Shown here: positions 58,001 through 64,000 of the stretch, piece after piece
How positions within the stretch are numbered: position 1 is the stretch's first letter
Layout of the letters: each line of letters opens with the position of its first letter
NCBI RefSeq assembly: GCF_002205635.1
Contig: NZ_NISJ01000005.1
Location: 124,001 to 188,000, forward strand
DNA from: Sphingopyxis witflariensis
Lineage (GTDB): Bacteria > Pseudomonadota > Alphaproteobacteria > Sphingomonadales > Sphingomonadaceae
Direction: 5' to 3'
DNA: 64,000 nt
Translations under genes and position numbers: made by a program
The notes under the pieces: model-generated
Told to the model about the DNA's origin: nothing
The model's database searches: none
The model's input: the letters and a program-made list of their open reading frames with translations, nothing else

Positions 58001-58729
58001 TCAAGGCGCCTTGACGACGCAGCCCGTCGGCGCGTCGGCCAGGGCGGGCACGCGGCGCGCCGATTTGATCGTCACCATCGGCGCGAGCATCTGGCCCTTC
58101 ATCACGCCCTCGCCCAGCGTTTCGGACACCGGGGCGGCATAGATTTTCTCCGCCACCTCCTCGCCCGCGACGATCTCACCGAACACCGCAAAGCCCGCAT
58201 TGTCGCCGCCAAGCTTGGGATCGGCATCGAAACCCTTGATTTCGCTGAGCAACAAAAAGAAATCGCTCGTCGCGTCGCCGGGCGCCAGCCGCGCCATCGA
58301 CAGCGCGCCCTTGCAGTTGGTGAGGCCAGTGACGTTGGTCGGCTCATGCACGATCGGGGGATAGTTGAGGCGCGGATCGCCGCGATTCCCCGCCTGGATC
58401 AGCTGGCTCGCCGGCCCCCAGCTACGCGTCGAACGATAAAATTGAAACCCGTCCATCCGTTTCGCATCGACATAGCGCAGGAAATTTTTCGCAGTGACCG
58501 GCGCGCGCTTGTCCTCCAGCCGCACGATGATGGTGCCAAGATCGGTGGTGAGCGCGACATAGGGGCGCGTGTCGGCGGCGCCGGGCGCTTCAGGCTTGGG
58601 CGGCACCGGCAAGGGTGGCGGGGGTGGTGGCGGCGCAAAGGTCGGCATCGGGCGCGTCCGCGGCGCCGGGACCGGTGCGGGTTGGGCCGCTGCGGCGGCG
58701 AGCGACAGGATCAGCGTCTCGAAAATCAT
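58001..58729 (-). CDS. Exported cyclophilin-type peptidyl-prolyl isomerase
   Basis: The start is ATG 58729 (MIFETLILSLAAAAA), 242 residues, with a signal-like N-terminus and then a proline-rich linker with a PPPPPPP run. The cyclophilin core follows: VALTTDLGTIIVRLEDKRAPVTAKNFLRYVD, GFQFYRSTR, IQAGNRGDPRLNYPPIVHEP and GFAVFGEIVAGEEVAEKIY. The family catalyses proline isomerisation in exported proteins. The longer frame from 58816 lacks support. Confidence 0.88.
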   Translation of the reverse strand: MIFETLILSLAAAAAQPAPVPAPRTRPMPTFAPPPPPPPLPVPPKPEAPGAADTRPYVALTTDLGTIIVRLEDKRAPVTAKNFLRYVDAKRMDGFQFYRSTRSWGPASQLIQAGNRGDPRLNYPPIVHEPTNVTGLTNCKGALSMARLAPGDATSDFFLLLSEIKGFDADPKLGGDNAGFAVFGEIVAGEEVAEKIYAAPVSETLGEGVMKGQMLAPMVTIKSARRVPALADAPTGCVVKAP

Positions 58730-58902
58730 GGCATCCTCGGTTCGAAAAATGGCCTGCGGCAAGGCTAGACGCTGTTCGTCGCCCCGCCAAGCCGCTGCTT
58801 GATGGACGCGCCGCATCCGACGCCGAAGGTTCTGCTGTCGGAAATCTCCAATGCCGCCCGGCGGTGCGGTGGCAGGGCAGCGCTTTCGAGGGGGAGTTTG
58901 CG

Positions 58903-59358
58903 ATGCGGGTTCGGGTTATGGGTCTGGCCGTGCGGGCGGCGACGATATTGGCGCTGGCGGGATCGCCGGTGCTGGCGTCCGCGGCCGACAAGGCGACAGG
59001 GTGGCGCAACTGGGCCGACCATGGCGAACGCATTGCCCTGGCGATCAGGGCGGTAAACCCCGCACAGCTCGACAGCGCCTGCCAAGGCGTCACGGGCACG
59101 GTTGTCGGGCAAGGGTTCCAATTTCCCTATTGGGGGCAGCAACTGATCGGCGTGTGCCGGGTCTATGGCCGCCTGTTCGACCATCTGAAGGACGGCAACA
59201 CCACGCACAGCGCGAAAAAGAGCGAGTGCAAGGAGCTGAAACAGGCACGAAACAATCTGGCCAAGGCAACCGATGTCGCCGAGGAGCCTCGCGCACTGCC
59301 CCTCGCGCAGACGCGGGTCGTGCTGATGGACGCGATGCGCGACACTTATTGCACGTAA
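58903..59358 (+). CDS. Small secreted protein, unknown
   Basis: ATG 58903 with GAGGGGGAG about 6 bases upstream; 151 residues. Signal peptide with SPVLASAADKATG. The mature part has four cysteines (SACQGV, GVCRVYG, SECKEL, DTYCT), suggesting disulphides. I do not recognise a family. It is divergent from the cyclophilin gene with 173 bases between. Confidence 0.68.
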   Translation: MRVRVMGLAVRAATILALAGSPVLASAADKATGWRNWADHGERIALAIRAVNPAQLDSACQGVTGTVVGQGFQFPYWGQQLIGVCRVYGRLFDHLKDGNTTHSAKKSECKELKQARNNLAKATDVAEEPRALPLAQTRVVLMDAMRDTYCT

Positions 59359-59376
59359 GGCGACGCGTGATCATTA

Positions 59377-59427
59377 AACCATATGGTTGACAATAGGCGC
59401 GGCGCATTTAAATTTAACCACATGGTT
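59377..59427. promoter_or_regulatory. Pair of palindromes, candidate ArsR operators
   Basis: AACCATATGGTT (59377-59388) is a perfect 12-base palindrome, and AACCACATGGTT (59416-59427) repeats it with one mismatch, centre-to-centre 39 bases apart. Each contains an in-frame ATG of the ArsR gene (59383 and 59422). ArsR-type operators are often such AT-centred palindromes next to the start, so autoregulation is likely. Confidence 0.65.
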
Positions 59428-59781
59428 GAACATGATTCGCAAACACTCGATAATATCTTCCACGCACTCGGCGATGCCACGCGCCGCGCGATGCTGGCCG
59501 AACTCGCTACCGGCGGGCGCACGGTCGGCGAACTGGCCGAGCCCTTCGCCATGTCGCTCGCGGCGGCGTCGAAACATATCAAGGTGCTGGAAAGCGCCGG
59601 ACTGATCCGCCGCGACGTGCGCGGGCGGACGCATCATTGCAGCCTCGAGCCCGTGCCGCTGGCGAGCGCCGACCAATGGCTCGGCATGTATCGCCGCTTT
59701 TGGACCGACCGCCTCGACACCCTCGAACAGCTGCTGCGTGCTGAGGATGCCGCCACCCTTCCCCCGAAAAAAGGAGAATGA
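59422..59781 (+). CDS. ArsR family transcriptional regulator
   Basis: The start is taken as ATG 59422, giving 119 residues (MVEHDSQTLDNIFHALGD); ATG 59383 would add 13. The winged-helix core reads FHALGDATRRAMLAELATGGRTVGELAEPFAMSLAAASKHIKVLESAGLI, the normal ArsR HTH. It has no typical metal-binding cysteine motif. It overlaps the SRPBCC gene by four bases; ArsR plus SRPBCC is a common pair. Confidence 0.92.
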   Translation: MVEHDSQTLDNIFHALGDATRRAMLAELATGGRTVGELAEPFAMSLAAASKHIKVLESAGLIRRDVRGRTHHCSLEPVPLASADQWLGMYRRFWTDRLDTLEQLLRAEDAATLPPKKGE

Positions 59782-60317
59782 CGATGAGCACGACCCTTGC
59801 CGACGACCATTACGGCCTGTTGACCGAGCCCGCGACGCTGACGATCCAGCGCCTGCTCCCCGGCCCGGTCACCCGCATCTGGTCCTATCTCACCGACGGC
59901 GAACTGCGCCGCCTGTGGCTCGCCGCGGGCGCGATGGAGGAAGAGGTCGGCGCGCCGGTCGACTTCGTGTGGCGCAACGACGACCTCACCGACCCGCCGG
60001 GGATGCGCCCCGAAGGCTTTGGCGACGAGCATCGCATGACGTGCGAGGTTACCGCGATCGACGCCCCGCGCCTGCTGTCGATCAGCTGGGGCAGTACCGG
60101 CGGTGTGACCTTCACGCTGGAGGAACAGGGCGATGAAGTACTGCTGACGATCGTCCATCGACGCATCGAAGACCCCACCGTGCTGCTGAATGTCAGCGCG
60201 GGCTGGCACGCGCATGTCGATGTGCTCGAAGCACGACTGCGCGGCACCACGCCCACGCCGCATTGGGACAATTGGACGCAGTTGCGCAGCGTCTATGCCG
60301 AGCGCCTGTCCAGCTGA
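59778..60317 (+). CDS. SRPBCC/AHSA1 domain protein
   Basis: The 179-residue protein has the START/AHSA1 pattern: LTIQRLLPGPVTRIWSYLTDGELRRLWLAAG, PAPRLLSISW-like DAPRLLSISW, and GWHAHVDVLEARL near the end. These proteins bind hydrophobic ligands in a deep cavity. With the overlapping ArsR, it should be part of a small autoregulated unit; the ligand is not known. Confidence 0.9.
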   Translation: MTMSTTLADDHYGLLTEPATLTIQRLLPGPVTRIWSYLTDGELRRLWLAAGAMEEEVGAPVDFVWRNDDLTDPPGMRPEGFGDEHRMTCEVTAIDAPRLLSISWGSTGGVTFTLEEQGDEVLLTIVHRRIEDPTVLLNVSAGWHAHVDVLEARLRGTTPTPHWDNWTQLRSVYAERLSS

Positions 60318-60407
60318 TCCCGTCTTGCGACCGGGAAGCTCGGTGGTGATCCGTGCATTTTGAAGGCGGAGTTGGAAACCGACAGCAACGGCACTTGATC
60401 CACCAGC

Positions 60408-61586
60408 TTATAATTTGAGCATGCGATCCGCGATGGCCTTGATCGCCGTCCTGCTTTCTGCGGATGCGGACATGTTGCTAAAGATCGCCACGCCGGTGCG
60501 GGTTGCAGGATCGAGATAGGCCGCGGTGAACAGGCCGGGATCGCCGCCCCAATGGTTGATCCGCGGCACCCCGCCCAGTTCCGAGGCCATCCAGCCGAGC
60601 CCCTGACCCGTCAGCCAATCCGGCAGACCCGCAGGCGTTCGCATCTCCAGCATCTGCGCGGCCGCCGCAGCGCTCAAAATCCGTGCTCCATCAGCAACGC
60701 CACCATTGGCGGCGGCGGCGAGAAAGCGCGTAAGATCGACGATGGACGAACGGAGCATCCCCGACGACCAGTCAGGAAAACCGACCGGCTCCACGGGCGT
60801 CGGCACGTCCTCGACCATATCATAGAGCGTCGCGCGGAGCTTGTCCGGCACGTCGGCGATCTTCCAGACCGAGTGACGCATGCCGAGCGGCGCGAAAAAG
60901 TATCGCCGAACATGGTCGCGCATATCCTCGCCCGTGATCCGTCCGACGAGATAGCCGAGCAGGCCATAGCCGACATTGCTGTAATCCCACATACTGCCGG
61001 GTGCGGCTGTCGAGAAATTCCCGCCTTCGGACCAGTAGCGCCCACCGGGAACGAGATAGGCCTTGAGGAGATCGGCAAGCGGCATGAGCGAGTCCTTGCC
61101 GCGCTCGCGGAAGTCGACCTGATAGTAAATCTGGTCCGAAATGCTGGAGACATGCATCAGCAAATGCCGGAAGGTGATCGGCGTATCGGGATGGGCGGGA
61201 TTGGCCAGCGTGAAATCCAGATATGGGTTCACCGGCTCATCGAGATCGAACTTGCCTGCATCGGCCAGCGCCACAACCACTGCTGCGGTAACCGTCTTCG
61301 TGATCGAGGCGATGTGGAACATCGTATCCACGGTGACCGGCCGGCGCCCCGCAATGTCCGCGAAGCCATAACCGCGCGTCAGTTGTACTGCGCCGCGCCG
61401 CGCGACCCCCAGCGCCAGCCCGGGGATTTTCGCTTTCCCCATCTCCTCCAGAACAAATGCGTCAATTTCATCGCGCGGCCGCGCGAAGGCTGGATGCGCA
61501 ACCAATGGCAGCGCTGCAACCGCAACGCCGCGGGCGAGAAGGTTCCGGCGGGAAATCCGGCAATCGGCACTTGTGTCAGCTTGCAT
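60408..61586 (-). CDS. Tat-exported serine beta-lactamase-fold hydrolase
   Basis: The 392-residue protein begins with a twin-arginine signal ([21 protein letters not shown]). Motifs are SITK (catalytic Ser-Lys, in HIASITKTVTAA), YSN (WDYSNVGYGLLGYLV) and HWGGDPG (in place of KTG). This is the class C/EstB fold. The gene is divergent from marR with 93 bases between. Esterase activity is the more probable role. Confidence 0.87.
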   Translation of the reverse strand: MQADTSADCRISRRNLLARGVAVAALPLVAHPAFARPRDEIDAFVLEEMGKAKIPGLALGVARRGAVQLTRGYGFADIAGRRPVTVDTMFHIASITKTVTAAVVVALADAGKFDLDEPVNPYLDFTLANPAHPDTPITFRHLLMHVSSISDQIYYQVDFRERGKDSLMPLADLLKAYLVPGGRYWSEGGNFSTAAPGSMWDYSNVGYGLLGYLVGRITGEDMRDHVRRYFFAPLGMRHSVWKIADVPDKLRATLYDMVEDVPTPVEPVGFPDWSSGMLRSSIVDLTRFLAAAANGGVADGARILSAAAAAQMLEMRTPAGLPDWLTGQGLGWMASELGGVPRINHWGGDPGLFTAAYLDPATRTGVAIFSNMSASAESRTAIKAIADRMLKL

Positions 61587-61642
61587 CCTATGGTCCTTCA
61601 GCGCGATAGCCCGATGACGATGCGGGCTTGCGGTTAATTACG

Positions 61643-61656
61643 TAGGTGACTACCTA
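61643..61656. promoter_or_regulatory. Candidate MarR operator
   Basis: TAGGT (61643-61647) and ACCTA (61652-61656) are complementary across GACT, in the 93-base divergent region, 23 bases before the marR ATG. Its place between marR and the hydrolase gene fits shared control. Confidence 0.5.
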
Positions 61657-61679
61657 TATGTCAACCGTCTGGAGCAAGC

Positions 61680-62168
61680 ATGAACGATTCCGACTTTCCT
61701 GCCCGCGCCGGGGGCGGCGCGATCGGCGCGCGACTCAGGCGATTGTCGGCTCGCATCGATGCCGATGCCACGCGCGCCTATGCTGTACTTGGTATCCGCT
61801 TTGAGCAGCGTTGGTTCGGCGTGCTTAACCAGATTGCCATCAACGGCCCTATGGCAGTCACCGACATCGCCTCGACGCTCGGGATCACACATGTCTCCGT
61901 CAGCCAAACACGCCAGTCGCTCGAAAAAGCCGGGCTGATCGCGTCGGACCGCGACAGTCGCGACGCCCGGCGGCGGACGTTGCGCCTGACCAGCAAAGGC
62001 CAGGATTTCGTCCGGCGTCTGGAGCCCATTTGGCAGGCCTGTGAAGACGCGGCTCGCGAGCTCGATGCAGAGGCTGGCGAGGTTGTCCGCGCACTCAGCC
62101 GGCTCGATGAGGCCATTGCCAGGAAATCGCTGTTCGACCGCATCATGGCGCGTATCGGCGGCATATGA
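61680..62168 (+). CDS. MarR family transcriptional regulator
   Basis: The 162-residue protein has the winged helix: MAVTDIASTLGITHVSVSQTRQSLEKAGLIASDRDSRDARRRTLRLTSKGQDF, the MarR recognition helix and wing with the DxRxxR-like motif. N- and C-terminal helices would form the dimer. It is likely to repress the divergent hydrolase gene. Confidence 0.9.
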   Translation: MNDSDFPARAGGGAIGARLRRLSARIDADATRAYAVLGIRFEQRWFGVLNQIAINGPMAVTDIASTLGITHVSVSQTRQSLEKAGLIASDRDSRDARRRTLRLTSKGQDFVRRLEPIWQACEDAARELDAEAGEVVRALSRLDEAIARKSLFDRIMARIGGI

Positions 62169-62496
62169 TGCGTCCAAGGGGCCCTTGCGGTCGATCGCGG
62201 CGCCATGGCCGACATCGAACGGAATCAACGCCGCGACATAATCCTCCCATTGAATTTGCGCGCGCAAAGCTTATCTCGGGATTGCGGGCCGGGCCCCTCT
62301 GACGATCGCATCGATCGTGATGTCGGACCGCATCGAGGATACTCGATGTTGGCTCGACCTATATGCTTCCCAAGCCACATCGACACCTCGGTTGGATCAC
62401 AATCGGAGTCTGTGTGATGTCGCATATATTTTTCTCCTCTGCCCTCGGGCAGAAATCCGGCAATCGGTTTGGGCCGACCAGCGGGAGGGGCACGCA
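62169..62496. other. Intergenic region with no recognised gene
   Basis: About 330 bases between marR and the zinc-ribbon gene. No frame here looks coding. It holds a palindrome ACGATCG-CAT-CGATCGT (62302-62318), an AT-rich stretch with TATATTTTT (about 62425-62433), and a small hairpin CTGCCC-TC-GGGCAG (62439-62452). The last two could be promoter and leader parts for the next gene. I cannot name an RNA here. Confidence 0.4.
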
Positions 62497-62805
62497 ATGA
62501 CGGGCCCCGCTGTGGGTATGCCCTGCCCCGTCTGCAAAGTGCCGCTATCGATGAGCGACCGCCAGGGCGTCGAGATCGACTATTGCCCGCAATGCCGCGG
62601 AGTGTGGCTCGATCGCGGCGAACTCGACAAGATCATCGAGCGCAGCCTGGCCGCCGAACCGGCGCAGGCGCCGTCAGCGCCGCCCCCGCCGCAACAGCCC
62701 TATCCGCAAGCCGCACCGCCCCCACCCTGGGGCCACGGGCACCATGGACATCACAAGGGATATCCGAAGCGCCGGAAATCCTTTCTGGAAGAGCTGTTCG
62801 ACTAG
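62497..62805 (+). CDS. Zinc-ribbon (zf-TFIIB) protein
   Basis: The start is ATG 62497 after GGGAGGGG; 102 residues. It has a zinc ribbon (CPVCKVPLSMSDRQGVEIDYCPQC) followed by RGVWLDRGELDKIIERSL, the zf-TFIIB signature. The second half is proline-rich with GHGHHGHHKG, and ends KSFLEELFD. Such proteins are widespread in proteobacteria and have no firm role. The longer frame upstream is not conserved. Confidence 0.88.
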   Translation: MTGPAVGMPCPVCKVPLSMSDRQGVEIDYCPQCRGVWLDRGELDKIIERSLAAEPAQAPSAPPPPQQPYPQAAPPPPWGHGHHGHHKGYPKRRKSFLEELFD

Positions 62806-62877
62806 CATATCGGACGGGGCCGGTTTGGCCGGTCCCGTCTTGCGGCACCTTTGCCGCCCATCTCTCCAACGCACAAA

Positions 62878-62903
62878 AAAGGGGCCGCTTTCGCGGCCCC
62901 TTT
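62878..62903. terminator. Bidirectional rho-independent terminator
   Basis: AAAGGGGCCGC (62878-62888), TTTC loop, GCGGCCCCTTT (62893-62903), with TCTTTT after it and an A run before it. It lies between the zinc-ribbon gene (+) and pnp (-), so each strand gives a GC stem followed by Us. Confidence 0.9.
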
Positions 62904-62925
62904 CTTTTATCCGATAGCGGAAGAC

Positions 62926-64000
62926 TTAGTCCTTCAGAAAGTCGGGCACATGGCCCTGATCTTCCGGACCATCGTTGCGCTCGCGGCGCGGGCCGCGATC
63001 GGCGCCGCCGTCACGACGCGGGCCGCGGTCACGACCGCCACCGCCGCCACGCGGACCGCGATCGCCACGGTCGCCGCCTTCACGGCCCCGATCGCTTCTG
63101 GGACCACGATCGCCGCGCGGTTCGCGGGCTTCACGCGGCGGGCGCGTATCTTCCAACTCTTCGCCGGTTTCCTGATTGACGACGCGCATCGACAGGCGAA
63201 CCTTGCCGCGCTGGTCGATCTCGAGGACCTTGACCTTGACTTCCTGGCCTTCGCTCAGGACGTCAGCGACCTTTTCGACACGCTCGTTGGCGATTTCGCT
63301 GACGTGGACGAGACCGTCCTTGCCGCCCATGAAATTCACGAACGCACCGAAATCGACGAGGTTGACGACCTTGCCGTCATAGACCTTACCGACTTCGGCT
63401 TCCTCGACGATGCCCGAAATCCACTTGCGAGCGGCTTCGATCTGGGCCGGATCGCTCGACGAAATCTTGATCAGACCTTCGTCGTCGATGTCGACCTTGG
63501 CGCCGGTGGTCGCGACGATCTCGCGGATCACCTTGCCGCCGGTGCCGATGATGTCGCGGATCTTCGACTTGTCGATCTGCATCGTCTCGATACGCGGAGC
63601 ATAATCCGACAGCTCGGTACGGGCTTCGCCCAGCGCCTTCGCCATTTCGCCGAGGATGTGCGCGCGGCCTTCCTTGGCCTGGGTCAGAGCGGCTTCGAAG
63701 ATCTCGCGCGTGATGCCCGCGATCTTGATGTCCATCTGCATCGTGGTGATGCCTTCGGACGTCCCAGCCACCTTGAAATCCATGTCGCCGAGGTGATCTT
63801 CATCGCCCAGGATATCCGACAGGATCGCATAATCCTTGCCTTCGAGGATCAGGCCCATGGCGATGCCCGAAACCGGGCGCTTCAACGGAACGCCGGCATC
63901 CATCATCGCGAGGCTGCCGCCGCAAACCGACGCCATCGACGACGAGCCGTTCGACTCGGTGATGTCGCTGGTGATGCGGATCGTGTACGGGAACTCGTCC
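62926..64000 (-). CDS. pnp: Polyribonucleotide nucleotidyltransferase (3' part of gene)
   Basis: The frame is open to the window edge, so the start lies outside; the part seen is about 357 residues from the second RNase PH core ([23 protein letters not shown]) to the C-terminus. KH domain: [17 protein letters not shown]1 domain: [31 protein letters not shown]. The last 80 residues are an RG- and RGG-rich tail, ending GHVPDFLKD. PNPase degrades RNA from the 3' end; the tail should increase RNA or partner binding. Confidence 0.96.
   Translation of the reverse strand, partial: DEFPYTIRITSDITESNGSSSMASVCGGSLAMMDAGVPLKRPVSGIAMGLILEGKDYAILSDILGDEDHLGDMDFKVAGTSEGITTMQMDIKIAGITREIFEAALTQAKEGRAHILGEMAKALGEARTELSDYAPRIETMQIDKSKIRDIIGTGGKVIREIVATTGAKVDIDDEGLIKISSSDPAQIEAARKWISGIVEEAEVGKVYDGKVVNLVDFGAFVNFMGGKDGLVHVSEIANERVEKVADVLSEGQEVKVKVLEIDQRGKVRLSMRVVNQETGEELEDTRPPREAREPRGDRGPRSDRGREGGDRGDRGPRGGGGGRDRGPRRDGGADRGPRRERNDGPEDQGHVPDFLKD

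Noticed and set aside
62169..62496. Possible small RNA or riboswitch upstream of the zinc-ribbon gene
   Set aside because: Only two short hairpins are seen, with no match to a riboswitch I know.

Overview
The window is GC-rich, gene-dense DNA from an alphaproteobacterium. The gene content points to Sphingomonadales, and Sphingopyxis or a close relative is my best guess. Supporting signs are a CrtZ-type carotenoid hydroxylase, the order bamD-recN-ligA, sdhC-sdhD-sdhA, separate leuC and leuD, several GTG starts, many ATGA-type overlaps, and short intergenic palindromic repeats typical of this order. I see no rRNA, tRNA, phage, transposase or CRISPR. This is mostly core chromosome with a few accessory insertions. 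Species assignment is inference only.

Region 1 (1-4.3 kb, + strand) holds pirin (cut by the window edge), WrbA quinone reductase, a DODA/LigB-type dioxygenase, an RluA-type pseudouridine synthase overlapping arfB, an SRAP-like protein that has lost its catalytic residues, and a PilZ protein. Region 2 (4.4-10 kb) has an EVE protein, a 2OG-Fe(II) oxygenase, an Slp-like lipoprotein, an acyltransferase, an M20 peptidase and ferredoxin-NADP reductase. A perfect 23-bp palindrome resembling a Fur/Mur box lies between fpr and parC. Region 3 (10-20 kb) holds parC, a GGDEF-EAL protein, a coupled DUF1285-nudL-cca operon, a GNAT gene, and a folB-like gene overlapping a PTR1/FolM-like reductase, followed by a semialdehyde dehydrogenase.

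Region 4 (20-31 kb) holds an SMP-30 lactonase, a VIT-type transporter, a DUF2855-HAD pair, a universal stress protein, a LysR regulator with an 11-glycine tract divergent from 3-oxoacid CoA-transferase genes (scoAB), a TonB-C-like protein, a stray scoB-like 3' end, a serine beta-lactamase-fold hydrolase and a GST. Region 5 (31-43 kb) holds crtZ, leuCD, a quinone reductase, succinate dehydrogenase sdhCDA (no sdhB beside it), alanine dehydrogenase, a soluble chemoreceptor, a subclass B3 metallo-beta-lactamase and prmA.

Region 6 (43-51 kb, - strand) is a same-strand run: DUF2946 protein, TonB-dependent receptor, PepSY membrane protein, modA, modB, a short modC, and phenylalanine hydroxylase phhA. 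The layout suggests linked metal uptake, and phhA would use the tetrahydropterin that the folB/FolM-like pair could make. Region 7 (51-58.7 kb, - strand) is a housekeeping block: sterol desaturase-family protein, ligA, a monooxygenase-like protein, a GNAT, recN, bamD and a cyclophilin. Region 8 (58.9-64 kb) has a small secreted protein, an ArsR-SRPBCC pair with two palindromes at its start, a serine hydrolase divergent from a MarR regulator, a zinc-ribbon protein, a bidirectional terminator, and the 3' part of pnp.

The strongest candidates for something new are the residue-stripped SRAP paralogue, the receptor-PepSY-modABC linkage, the tetrahydropterin/PhhA connection, the glycine microsatellite inside a LysR sensor domain, and the orphan scoB tail. 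All functions are read from motifs by eye, with no database search.
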